Part shown: piece after piece, positions 26,698-35,134 of the stretch
Numbering within the stretch: the first letter of the stretch is position 1
Layout of the letters: every line of letters starts with the position of its first letter
DNA from: Pasteurella sp049670895
GTDB taxonomy: Bacteria > Pseudomonadota > Gammaproteobacteria > Enterobacterales > Pasteurellaceae
Strand: one strand, 5' to 3'
DNA: 64,000 bases
Assembly: GCF_049670895.1 (NCBI RefSeq)
Contig: NZ_CP187170.1
Translations under genes and position numbers: made by a program
The notes under the pieces: model-generated
What the model was told of the DNA's origin: nothing
Seen by the model: the letters and a program-made list of their open reading frames with translations, nothing else
Databases searched by the model: none

Positions 26698-26731
26698 CCT
26701 TCTTTCTTTTGCTTGCCCAAAAGAAAGAAGG
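26698..26731. repeat. Perfect 14-bp inverted repeat (hairpin) after thiD
   Basis: CCTTCTTTCTTTTG is followed after CTTGCC by its exact complement. It is the first part of a 180-bp structured intergenic block between thiD and the HAD gene. Similar CTTTCTTTTGCTTGCCCAAAAGAAAG-type sequences are, from memory, widely dispersed in proteobacterial genomes with no agreed function. No T-run follows, so a plain terminator is unlikely. Confidence 0.8.
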
Positions 26732-26741
26732 CAAAGAAAAA

Positions 26742-26871
26742 GGCTCCCCTGCTGAACCGTTTTTCTTCGCTTTGTTGAGATTGCCTTAACGGAAAATTTG
26801 TAAACTCGCTCCGCTCAAACAGTACAAATTTTCCTAGAAATCTCAAGTCGCTCAGGCGTTTCAGAAGGGGC
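26742..26871. repeat. Nested inverted repeats spanning 130 bp
   Basis: Three stems sit inside one another. The outer imperfect arms are CTCCCCTGCTGAACCG (from 26744) and CGTTTCAGAAGGGGC (26857-26871). The middle arms are TTGAGATT (26775-26782) and AATCTCAA (26839-26846). The inner arms are GGAAAATTTGTA (26791-26802) and TACAAATTTTCC (26823-26834), both perfect. The RNA could fold into one long branched hairpin within the thi operon. Confidence 0.75.
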
Positions 26872-26952
26872 AAACCTCTCTAATATTGCTTAATATAGAA
26901 TGTAAGATGGACTGAAGCTCATCCTACCGACCGCAAACAACAAGGATCTCTA

Positions 26953-27687
26953 ATGAAAACCATTGTTTTCGATATTGACGGGACGATTTCCCAATCGGGC
27001 AAACCGGTTTCCATCGAAATTTGCGAGTATTTAACCGCACTGAGCCAAACGCATCACATTGTGTTTGCCTCCGCGAGACCCGTGCGAGATATGTTGCCAA
27101 TGATAGCCAAACCCTTACACCACAACGCCTTATTTATCGGCTGTAATGGGGGAATGGCATTTAAACAGGGGCAATTTCTTTTTACGCATACCCTTGAGAA
27201 AAAGTATCTTGAGCAAGCGTTAGCAATTCTCAAACAACAACACATTCCCTACGTGCTTGATGGACATTGGGGCTATGCGTTCTCGAAAGTGGCTCACCCT
27301 TTTCAAGGGTACATTAAAAGCTTGAGCGATGCGGAAGAAGAGGAGGAGGCGTTGATACAAACAGGGGTAACCAAGCTGTTAGTTCTCACAGATGAACCCA
27401 ATAACGCCCTGATTTCCACGTTAAATCAACGGAATATCAGCTTACATATTCACAAGGGCGAAAATTTTTTTGATATTACGCCACAAGGCAACAACAAATA
27501 TCGTACGCTCAACACACTATTGGGCAAACAACAATATATCGCATTTGGCAACGATCAAAATGATTTTTTAATGCTAGATAATGCCGAAACTGCGGTGTTT
27601 GTGGGCGATGCAAACACCTACCCAACCGCAGATTATTACACGATGGTGGATAAGGTGTTGGAGGTTATTCAGTCGGTGACCAAATAA
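26953..27687 (+). CDS. Cof-type HAD hydrolase
   Basis: This 244-residue HAD phosphatase has IVFDIDGTISQSG (motif I), FASARPVRDM (motif II), a C2-type cap domain and FGNDQNDFLMLDNA (motif IV). Cof-family members dephosphorylate sugar phosphates, flavins or thiamine intermediates; E. coli Cof hydrolyses HMP-PP. Its place between thiD and thiE makes a thiamine-intermediate phosphatase role attractive, but this is context only. AAGGATCTCT lies before the ATG. Confidence 0.82.
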   Translation: MKTIVFDIDGTISQSGKPVSIEICEYLTALSQTHHIVFASARPVRDMLPMIAKPLHHNALFIGCNGGMAFKQGQFLFTHTLEKKYLEQALAILKQQHIPYVLDGHWGYAFSKVAHPFQGYIKSLSDAEEEEEALIQTGVTKLLVLTDEPNNALISTLNQRNISLHIHKGENFFDITPQGNNKYRTLNTLLGKQQYIAFGNDQNDFLMLDNAETAVFVGDANTYPTADYYTMVDKVLEVIQSVTK

Positions 27688-27692
27688 AACGT

Positions 27693-27722
27693 ATCATTAA
27701 ATAATGAATCTTGAATTGATGG
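27693..27722 (+). repeat. 30-bp dispersed repeat, copy 2
   Basis: It is identical to 23274-23303 except for one base (A for G in CTTGARTTGATGG). It lies between the HAD gene and thiE, just after the HAD stop codon. Confidence 0.75.
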
Positions 27723-27771
27723 TCTAAAGCCTAGCCTACAACCCTGCCATAATTTAACAACAGGAGTGAAA

Positions 27772-28446
27772 ATGACACAAACATTCGACGTGAGAGCCGC
27801 AATGCAGCTCTATTTTATTGCTGGCACGCAAGACGTGTCCCATCTGGCAGGGGATCCTGCGGATAATTTATTGAACGTCTTGACGCAAGCGTTACAAAGT
27901 GGGATCACCTGCTACCAATTCCGTGAAAAAGGCAAAAAAGCCTTACAAGATCCAAGCAAGATCAAAGCATTAGCCATTCAATGCCGTGATCTTTGTCGTC
28001 AATATCAGGTGCCCTTTGTGATTGATGACAATGTCGATCTAGCGGTGGAATTGGGAGCGGACGGTGTGCATGTGGGACAAACGGATATGCCCCCAGAGCA
28101 AGTCAAACAGCGTGTTGGCAAACACTGTTTTGTTGGCACATCGGTGAACACTTTGCAGCAAGGTTTAGCCGCACAAGCCAATCCTTTTGTGGACTATTTC
28201 GGCACAGGGCCTATTTTTCCCACACAATCCAAAGAAGATCCTAAACCCGTGGTCGGCATAGCATTTGTTTCCACCATTCGAGCCAACGGCATTGATAAAC
28301 CCCTTGTGGCAATTGGCGGTATTACCGCAGAAAGTGCACAAACATTACGACAACAAGGGGCAGATGGCGTGGCAGTCATTTCAGCCATTGCACAATCTAC
28401 GGATATTGCCAAAACGGTGAAGGCGTTGCTTGGTCATGCAGAATAA
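27772..28446 (+). CDS. thiE: Thiamine-phosphate synthase
   Basis: ThiE joins HMP-PP and thiazole phosphate to thiamine phosphate. The 224-residue TIM barrel shows CYQFREKGKKAL, FVIDDNVDLAVELGADGVHVGQTD, GTSVNTL and FGTGPIFPTQSKEDPKPVVGI, all diagnostic. The ATG at 27772 follows CAGGAG; a GTG two codons earlier is less well placed. It overlaps the transporter gene downstream by 11 bp. Confidence 0.95.
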   Translation: MTQTFDVRAAMQLYFIAGTQDVSHLAGDPADNLLNVLTQALQSGITCYQFREKGKKALQDPSKIKALAIQCRDLCRQYQVPFVIDDNVDLAVELGADGVHVGQTDMPPEQVKQRVGKHCFVGTSVNTLQQGLAAQANPFVDYFGTGPIFPTQSKEDPKPVVGIAFVSTIRANGIDKPLVAIGGITAESAQTLRQQGADGVAVISAIAQSTDIAKTVKALLGHAE

Positions 28447-29731
28447 TCCTCGTAATGTGGCGGTGGCGACCATGGTGGGGACCGCCATTGAATATTTTGA
28501 TAACTATATCTATGCCATGGCAGCCGTATTGGTCTTTAATCACCAATTTTTCCACAGTGCCGATCCCGTTAGCAATGAATTGGCTTCGCTGTCCACCTTG
28601 GCCTTGGCGTTCTTTGCTCGCCCTTTTGGTGCCATCTTATTTGGGCATTTTGGCGATAAAATTGGGCGTAAAAAATCCCTGATTGCCTCGCTATTATTAA
28701 TGGGGATCTCAACCGTCTCAATAGGTTTACTGCCTAGCTATGCCGATATTGGGATTTGGGCAACACTGTTACTCTGTTTATGCCGTGTGGGTCAAGGCAT
28801 TGGACTTGGTGGAGAATGGGGCGGTGCGGCTTTAGTCGCCATTGAAAACGCCCCTGTGGATAAACGTGCAAGATATGGCATTTTTCCACAACTTGGTGCC
28901 CCTATTGGCTTATTACTGGCGAATGGGGCATTTTTCGCCGTTGGGCAATATTTTGGTCAACAGGCGTTAGTGGAATGGGCATGGCGTATTCCTTTTATAG
29001 CATCTGTCGTCTTGGTGGGAATTGGCTGGTATGTGCGAACCAAAATTCACGAAAGTGCGGTCTTTTTTGAGGCAGAAAAACAAGGGCGAACGCATGCGTT
29101 CCCGATTAAAGCCGTCTTCACACAGCAAATCAAACCCTTTATAACCGGCGTGTTTCTCGCCACCGCAGGCTATGTGTTGTTTTATATTTTAGCGGCTTTT
29201 GCACAAATTTATGCCAAAAGCCCAACCACGCTTTCCCCTGCTGGGCACCCGATGGGATTAGGTCTGCCTGCAAGCACTTTCACCGCCTTTTTGTTAAGCA
29301 CCTCTGTCATTTTTGGGATCGCCATTGCCTTTTCAGGTCTCTACGCAGACAAAATCGGACGTCGTCGTTTAATGCAATATGTCAGTGTTGCGACCCTCGT
29401 TTTTGGTCTGTGTTTACCGCTCTTTTTAAGTGAAGGAACTGCATTCAGTGTATTTGCCTTTTTAGCCATTGGTTTCACCATTATGGGAATGTCATTTGGG
29501 CCGATGGCTGTTTTATTACCCGAATTATTTCCAACGGAAGTGCGTTATTCAGGGGCGTCCATTGCCTATAATCTTGCGGGCATTTTAGGTGCCAGTGTGG
29601 CGACCATGGTAGCAATGAAACTGAATGCCAATTTTGGCTTAATGGGGGTCGGGATTTATTTGGCTGCCAATGCCTTGATTTCTTGGATTGCCTTATGTTT
29701 TATTCCTGAAACCAAAGGGCGTGCCTTATAA
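28436..29731 (+). CDS. MFS transporter, metabolite:H+ symporter type
   Basis: This is a 431-residue inner-membrane transporter with 12 predicted helices. GHFGDKIGRKKSLI between helices 2 and 3 and ADKIGRRRLM in the second half are the MFS loop motifs. The N-terminal VATMVGTAIEYFDNYIY is typical of the MHS (ShiA/ProP-like) subfamily. The start at 28436 overlaps the end of thiE. H. influenzae has the same thiM-thiD-thiE-MFS order, so it probably carries a thiamine-related compound, but the substrate is not proven. Confidence 0.85.
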   Translation: MQNNPRNVAVATMVGTAIEYFDNYIYAMAAVLVFNHQFFHSADPVSNELASLSTLALAFFARPFGAILFGHFGDKIGRKKSLIASLLLMGISTVSIGLLPSYADIGIWATLLLCLCRVGQGIGLGGEWGGAALVAIENAPVDKRARYGIFPQLGAPIGLLLANGAFFAVGQYFGQQALVEWAWRIPFIASVVLVGIGWYVRTKIHESAVFFEAEKQGRTHAFPIKAVFTQQIKPFITGVFLATAGYVLFYILAAFAQIYAKSPTTLSPAGHPMGLGLPASTFTAFLLSTSVIFGIAIAFSGLYADKIGRRRLMQYVSVATLVFGLCLPLFLSEGTAFSVFAFLAIGFTIMGMSFGPMAVLLPELFPTEVRYSGASIAYNLAGILGASVATMVAMKLNANFGLMGVGIYLAANALISWIALCFIPETKGRAL

Positions 29732-29855
29732 CACCTCGCATAGGAAGGAAACGCAGTCAAGAATAGGTGCTGCATTTCGCACAAATTTATTGAATTCTGT
29801 CTAAAAAACAGGTAATTTTGCTCTCTTTTTTACTCTCAATGAATGAAGACTATCC

Positions 29856-30416
29856 ATGGAACAACATAATCAAGCGACCCCTATGAAATCAAAATCGGTG
29901 CAATCTCAAGCACCGAATATTATCAGCCAAATTATTTTTGCCAGCCGTTGGTTACAATTGCCTATTTATTTAGGCTTGATCATCGTACAAGGTATCTATG
30001 CTTATAAGTTTATGAAATCCTTGTGGGAATTGATGACGAATTTACAAACCATGGATGCAAACATGATTATGCTTGCGGTGCTTAACTTAATTGATGTGGT
30101 GATGATTGCAAACTTATTGGTGATGGTGATCGTGGGCGGTTATGAGATTTTCGTCTCAAAATTACGCACCAAAGATCACCCTGATGAACCAGAATGGCTC
30201 AGTCATGTGAATGCATCTGTGCTGAAAGTGAAATTATCAATGTCCATTATCAGCATTTCATCCATTCATTTGTTACAAACCTTTGTGAATGCCGCCAATA
30301 TGGATGAAAAAACCATGATGTGGCAGCTTCTGCTCCACCTTGGCTTTTTAATCTCTGCGGTAGCCATGGCATATACCGATAAAATTCTTTACAGTACCAG
30401 TCATAAAGGGCATTAA
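29856..30416 (+). CDS. yqhA: YqhA family membrane protein (UPF0114)
   Basis: This is a 186-residue inner-membrane protein with about four hydrophobic helices. The signature IIFASRWLQLPIYLGLIIVQ, then ANLLVMVIVGGYEIFVSKL and KVKLSMSIISISSIHLLQTF, defines the UPF0114/YqhA family. The function is unknown. The first ATG lies ten residues before MKSKSVQ, which could also be the start. A strong terminator follows. Confidence 0.88.
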   Translation: MEQHNQATPMKSKSVQSQAPNIISQIIFASRWLQLPIYLGLIIVQGIYAYKFMKSLWELMTNLQTMDANMIMLAVLNLIDVVMIANLLVMVIVGGYEIFVSKLRTKDHPDEPEWLSHVNASVLKVKLSMSIISISSIHLLQTFVNAANMDEKTMMWQLLLHLGFLISAVAMAYTDKILYSTSHKGH

Positions 30417-30431
30417 TCCCATTGACCATGA

Positions 30432-30468
30432 AAAAAGACCTTGAGAGATCACATCAAGGTCTTTTTTT
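30432..30468 (+). terminator. Rho-independent terminator after yqhA
   Basis: AAAAAGACCTTGA pairs perfectly with TCAAGGTCTTTTT around a nine-base loop and ends in a run of seven T. Confidence 0.92.
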
Positions 30469-30586
30469 ATCTGGAGGATTATCAAATGCGGCGGAGGGCG
30501 TTTAAAACTTTTCCAAAAAGCACCGCACTTTTTAACCCCGAATATTACATTCTCAGCTTATCAAAGCATTCACGTTGATGGCATGA

Positions 30587-32932
30587 TTAATAGACACTAA
30601 ATGCATGGAGGTAAGGCAGTTTGCCTCGTTGTAGCATTTTTTCAATATTACTTTTGTGATCGGTGGTGCCTAAACCTCGTAACTCAAAATTCACCCCAAG
30701 ACTTTTATCATAAAAAATCTCGTTCTCTTTCTGATTCGGTCTGCTTGTCACACTGCGTTTCGCTCCCACATTCACTGCCCAACAACAAGTGCGGTATTCC
30801 ACGCCGAAATATTGTTCCACTGGTTTTTTCAAAGCAAGATCTTGATAATGACGAGCCACCACAGCCCAATTATCGGTCAGCTCCCATGCGATAGCCCCCC
30901 CTAATTGTTTAATATCCTGACCATAACGATTGGCACTGCTCGTTAAATTTTGGTCAATATATTCTTGGCTGGCATAACGATAACCCACTTGAACCACATT
31001 ATTGCCTTGCGGGTTGTACTCTAAAGTGAAGTTCCCCAAAGAGGATTTATTTAAGCGTGTATCGTATTGATAACTCCCCCGCCAACGCCATTGATCATTC
31101 ATTTTCCAGTTAGATTCTAATGACCAAGAGGATGAACGTCCGTAGGTACTGTTTTCGGCACTGTTATCAATGCGAGAATCCTGTAAGTAATAAATTTGAC
31201 CAGCGGAAAAATTAAAACGCTCATGACCTTTTTTATCATAAATACGCGTGGTGCCCCCCACTGTCACTTGGTTAGCAGAGGCAATGCGATCTAATCCGCT
31301 ATAACGACGATCACGGAATAATGCAAAATAATCTTGTTGTAATAATGAGGAATCATAACCAAACCCTAAATACGCATTGTTCATTTGTGAACCGATCTGA
31401 CTTTGGTTTTTATAAGGGCGATATAAATATTGCACACGAGGCTCAAGGGTTTGTGTATAGCCCTCAATAAAGGTTTGATGGCTTGCTAACACCGTTTGGA
31501 AATCCACTTTAATTTGTGGCAACAAACGATTAATTTTCCCTTTTACCGCTTCTGCAGCAGGACTATTGCCCGATTTTTGACGATAAGTTGTGGCATACAG
31601 TTTGGTTTCAATATTCAAGCTACCATAACGGTTAGATAAAGGTAAATTCATACTTGGCTCAATATGGAAACGCCATGCTTTTGGCATAACAGGACTTTTG
31701 TTATCAAAACGTACCGCTTGGGCAAACAGTTTGAAATCCAACAGTTTTGCAACATTATTTTTGTAGTAATTGATATCAAGCTGCGGCAATGCACGATAAG
31801 GCCCAATCTCAATTTCATCAAAAATCTGGAATTGTTTCACCGCCAAAGCAATATTGTAATTCGGCTGATAGTAGGCAATGCGTGCACGTTGATCCGCATA
31901 ACCATCGGTGCTATTTCCGTATTCAGAATCAAAATCGGTGAAGTATTGTTTGTCGCTGACACGGGTGTAATCTAAGTCTAAACGCCAATTTTCCAAGAAA
32001 CTGGAGTTATGTGTCCAATAAAACAAATGCCGTGAACGTTGATTCAACACACCTGATTGGGCTTTATCATGCCCTAAATATTCGCCCGCAATTTTCCCTT
32101 CACCAATAGGGCTTAAATAACGAAATTCGCCATTCAATTGCCAGCCACGCTTAGACATATATTTTGGCGTAAAGGTACTGTCTAAATTCGGGGCAATATT
32201 CCAATAAAAAGGTTGAGCATAAAAATAGCCATCACGGCTTGACGTGCCCACAGTCGGCATTAATAAACCTGAACGGCGGCGATCGCCAATGGGCAGTTGC
32301 AAATAAGGGGTGTAAAAAATAGGTATGCCATGCACTTTAAAGCGTGCATGCCACATTTCTGCATATTCTTCAGCAATGTGTTGTCGCATTTCACTGGCTT
32401 CAATCGACCATGTATTATCATTTGGTAAACAAGAGGTGAAACTTGCATTTCTCATTACACGATAATGTTCACGAAGCTCTACCTCGGTTGCCGTACCACG
32501 ACCTTGGCGATTTACAAATTGATAGTTGGCGTTTTGAATATCGGTATCTTTATTATTTAAATTAATGTCTGCCGCTGTTCCATCAAGATGCAACATATTA
32601 TCTTTATATTTAAAATGTCCGAGCACATGTGCCATACGCTGAAAATGCGTGCCTTGCTGTTGCTGGGTAATTTCCGCAGAGGCTGCGGTTAAATAACGGT
32701 TACCCTGTTGAATCTCAACATTACCTTCATATTTTGCATTCACGGATTGAGTCAATTCAGCACGGTCTGCTTCAATATAAACAGGCAGCTCATTAGGATT
32801 GCCTTCCACTAACTCGCCATGAAACTGCGGAACCCCCGCTAAACATTGTAATTTCAAGTCAGCGACACTTACGCCACTGTACAACGCACTCAGCACAGCA
32901 AAAGAAAGAAGGGAATAAGTATTCTTTTTCAT
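30587..32932 (-). CDS. lptD: LPS-assembly protein LptD
   Basis: LptD is the outer-membrane barrel that, with LptE, inserts lipopolysaccharide or lipooligosaccharide into the outer leaflet. A signal peptide ends near SVADLK. The N-terminal jellyroll (about 45-160) contains LPVYIEADRAELTQ and EGNVEIQQGNRYLTA. The 26-strand barrel follows, with TYLQLPIGDRRRSGLLMP. The four Cys needed for disulfide shuffling are present: residues 30 and 168 and an adjacent CC pair near 716. The length is 781 residues, against 784 in E. coli. It lies 63 bp after tag on the same strand. Confidence 0.95.
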   Translation of the reverse strand: MKKNTYSLLSFAVLSALYSGVSVADLKLQCLAGVPQFHGELVEGNPNELPVYIEADRAELTQSVNAKYEGNVEIQQGNRYLTAASAEITQQQQGTHFQRMAHVLGHFKYKDNMLHLDGTAADINLNNKDTDIQNANYQFVNRQGRGTATEVELREHYRVMRNASFTSCLPNDNTWSIEASEMRQHIAEEYAEMWHARFKVHGIPIFYTPYLQLPIGDRRRSGLLMPTVGTSSRDGYFYAQPFYWNIAPNLDSTFTPKYMSKRGWQLNGEFRYLSPIGEGKIAGEYLGHDKAQSGVLNQRSRHLFYWTHNSSFLENWRLDLDYTRVSDKQYFTDFDSEYGNSTDGYADQRARIAYYQPNYNIALAVKQFQIFDEIEIGPYRALPQLDINYYKNNVAKLLDFKLFAQAVRFDNKSPVMPKAWRFHIEPSMNLPLSNRYGSLNIETKLYATTYRQKSGNSPAAEAVKGKINRLLPQIKVDFQTVLASHQTFIEGYTQTLEPRVQYLYRPYKNQSQIGSQMNNAYLGFGYDSSLLQQDYFALFRDRRYSGLDRIASANQVTVGGTTRIYDKKGHERFNFSAGQIYYLQDSRIDNSAENSTYGRSSSWSLESNWKMNDQWRWRGSYQYDTRLNKSSLGNFTLEYNPQGNNVVQVGYRYASQEYIDQNLTSSANRYGQDIKQLGGAIAWELTDNWAVVARHYQDLALKKPVEQYFGVEYRTCCWAVNVGAKRSVTSRPNQKENEIFYDKSLGVNFELRGLGTTDHKSNIEKMLQRGKLPYLHAFSVY

Positions 32933-32995
32933 TGGATAACCATATTTTTATCAAAAATTAGCCTGATTATACTGGAAAATCAGGGGAAAGGTATA

Positions 32996-33547
32996 TTATT
33001 TCCAGTGGCAATCATCTTGGTGATCATTCACCAATCCTGCAGCTTGCATAAAGGCATAACAGGTGGTTTCGCCCACAAAGACAAAGCCCCGTTTTTTCAA
33101 CGCTTTAGACAAAGCAAGGGAGGTGGCAGTTTTAGTCGGCACGTCACTTAACGCCGATACCCTATTGATTTGTGGCTGATGATCCACGAAAGACCAAATA
33201 AACTCGCTGAAATGTTCACCGCACTTTTGCATCGCCAGATAGGCTTTAGCATTCGTGATAATGGCGTCCAATTTTTTACGATGCCGAATCACGCCACTAT
33301 CTTGCATTAAGCGATCCACATCCAATGCGGTCATCTTGGCAATTTTTTCAGGATCAAACTGATGAAACACCTGCCGATAATATGCCCGCTTTTTCAACAC
33401 CGTAAGCCAAGATAACCCCGCCTGTTGCCCTTCCAGACACAGCATCTCAAACAATTTCAAACTATCATATTCAGGCTTCCCCCATTCCTTGTCATGATAA
33501 TCCGTATAAATGGACGTATTCCCCACCCAAGCACAGCGTATTTTCAT
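32996..33547 (-). CDS. tag: DNA-3-methyladenine glycosylase I
   Basis: Tag removes 3-methyladenine from alkylated DNA. The protein starts MKIRCAWVGNTSIYTDYHDKEWG and contains LFEMLCLEGQQAGLSWLTVL and the C-terminal VNDHQDDCHW; the Cys and His residues match the Tag zinc site. I chose the ATG at 33547 since it gives the usual 183 residues and has GGGGAAGG before it. An upstream in-frame ATG would add four residues. Confidence 0.93.
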   Translation of the reverse strand: MKIRCAWVGNTSIYTDYHDKEWGKPEYDSLKLFEMLCLEGQQAGLSWLTVLKKRAYYRQVFHQFDPEKIAKMTALDVDRLMQDSGVIRHRKKLDAIITNAKAYLAMQKCGEHFSEFIWSFVDHQPQINRVSALSDVPTKTATSLALSKALKKRGFVFVGETTCYAFMQAAGLVNDHQDDCHWK

Positions 33548-33733
33548 CCTTCCCCTCACTTATCGCCTCTGTTCTCGCCCCAGTTCTCACTCAGTGCGGT
33601 CAGTTTTTAGAGAGTTTAAAATACGCCTTTCTCTAAAGAAATCAACGTAAAAGATCATTCCATTTTCGCTTTGATGTGCTATTGTATAGGCACTCAAAGA
33701 ACATGAATTGTAATGCTAAACTAGAGGGAAATT

Positions 33734-34687
33734 ATGACCACACAACTTGATGCTTTACGTAATATGACTGTCGTTGTTGCAGATACTGGCGATATTGAAG
33801 CGATTAAAAAATACCAACCTGAAGATGCCACAACAAACCCATCTTTAATTTTAAGTGCCTCTGCACTGCCACAATATGCCTCATTAATTGATGATGCCAT
33901 TGCCTATGCAAAAGCCAAAAGTGATTGTTCAAAACAACAACTCATTGATGCACAAGATAAATTAGCCGTAAATATCGGTTTAGAAATCTTAAAAATCGTG
34001 CCAGGACGCATTTCCACAGAAGTGGATGCACGCCTTTCTTATGACACACAAGCCACCATCGAAAAAGCGAAAAAATTAATCGCACTTTATAACGAAGCTG
34101 GCATTGCCAATGATCGCATTCTGATCAAAATCGCCTCCACATGGCAAGGTATCCGTGCGGCAGAAGCCCTTGAAAAACAAGGGATCAACTGTAACTTAAC
34201 CCTCTTATTCTCCGAAGCACAAGCCCGTGCTTGTGCAGAAGCGAATGTTTACCTCATTTCACCTTTTGTCGGTCGTATCCTTGACTGGTACAAAGCCAAC
34301 AGTGATAAAAAAGACTATGCCCCAGCAGAAGATCCAGGCGTGATTTCAGTGAGCAAAATTTATCACTACTATAAACAACATGGCTATAACACCATCGTCA
34401 TGGGGGCAAGTTTCCGCAATGTTGGCGAAATCACTGAATTAGCGGGCTGCGATCGTCTCACCATTGCACCTGCCTTGTTACAAGAATTGCAAGAAAACCA
34501 CAGCTCACTTGAACGCAAACTACACTACACAGGTGAAGTGCAAGCCAAACCACAACCATTAACCGAAGCCGAATTCTATTGGGCACACAACAGCGACGCG
34601 ATGGCGGTGGAAAAATTGGCAGAAGGGATTCGCAAATTCGCCGTTGACCAAGAAAAATTAGAAGCAATGCTTTTAGCAAAATTCTAA
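33734..34687 (+). CDS. tal: Transaldolase
   Basis: This is the class I transaldolase of the non-oxidative pentose phosphate pathway. ATTNPSLILSAS carries the catalytic Asp region, RILIKIASTWQGIRAAE has the Schiff-base Lys near residue 132, and LISPFVGRILDWYKAN is the family signature. The length of 317 equals that of TalB. GAGGGAAATT lies before the ATG. A nested inverted repeat containing an uptake core follows and may terminate the message. Confidence 0.95.
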   Translation: MTTQLDALRNMTVVVADTGDIEAIKKYQPEDATTNPSLILSASALPQYASLIDDAIAYAKAKSDCSKQQLIDAQDKLAVNIGLEILKIVPGRISTEVDARLSYDTQATIEKAKKLIALYNEAGIANDRILIKIASTWQGIRAAEALEKQGINCNLTLLFSEAQARACAEANVYLISPFVGRILDWYKANSDKKDYAPAEDPGVISVSKIYHYYKQHGYNTIVMGASFRNVGEITELAGCDRLTIAPALLQELQENHSSLERKLHYTGEVQAKPQPLTEAEFYWAHNSDAMAVEKLAEGIRKFAVDQEKLEAMLLAKF

Positions 34688-34696
34688 TATCACACT

Positions 34697-34792
34697 GAAC
34701 AAAAAAGTGCGGTTATCCATCATTTGCCCGAACAGAAAGCTTCAGCTACTGACTTTTTAGGGCAAATTGCCTATAAACCGCCTTTTTTGTTC
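34697..34792. terminator. Nested inverted repeat with uptake core after tal
   Basis: The outer arms GAACAAAAAAGTGCGGTT (34697-34714) and AACCGCCTTTTTTGTTC (34776-34792) pair fully apart from one bulged base. The inner arms ATTTGCCC (34722-34729) and GGGCAAAT (34760-34767) are perfect. The left arm contains a complete AAGTGCGGT uptake core. The T-run in the right arm could serve termination. The rest of the gap up to 34997 holds another uptake core (near 34880) and no gene. Confidence 0.6.
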
Positions 34793-34997
34793 ACGATTCC
34801 CCCCAAACATCGCCTGCCCCCTTTCCCATTTAAGGGATATTCGCCGTGCCACCTCATTTCAGCATCAACACAGCACAAGCACAAAAAGTGCGGTCGATTT
34901 TAGATAAGTTTTAACAAAGAAAGCGCCACCTCCCCCAATTTAAATAACCACAACACCCCATCAATCAGCCTATTTTATGATTAAGCCCTGTCAACAT

Positions 34998-35011
34998 TTG
35001 AGCTAAATCAA
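34998..35011 (+). promoter_or_regulatory. FNR-like box upstream of surface lipoprotein 1
   Basis: TTGAGCTAAATCAA matches the FNR consensus TTGATnnnnATCAA at nine of ten defined positions. Its centre lies about 71 bp before the start of transcription inferred from the -10 at 35064-35069, a classical class I activator position. Confidence 0.6.
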
Positions 35012-35040
35012 GGTCTTTTCAACAAAAACACAATAAACGC

Positions 35041-35069
35041 TTGTTCCTATCGAAAAAAACTGGCAGAAT
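35041..35069 (+). promoter_or_regulatory. Promoter of surface lipoprotein 1
   Basis: TTGTTC at 35041-35046 and CAGAAT at 35064-35069 are 17 bp apart, with AAAACTGG directly before the -10. The same AAAACTGGCARAAT core, spacing and distance to the ATG recur before the second and third lipoprotein genes. Confidence 0.6.
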
Positions 35070-35134
35070 TCGGCGATTTTTTTAAATCGCTTTTGTTAAT
35101 GGAATAACAAAGAGTAAAAATAAGGAGTGTTGAA

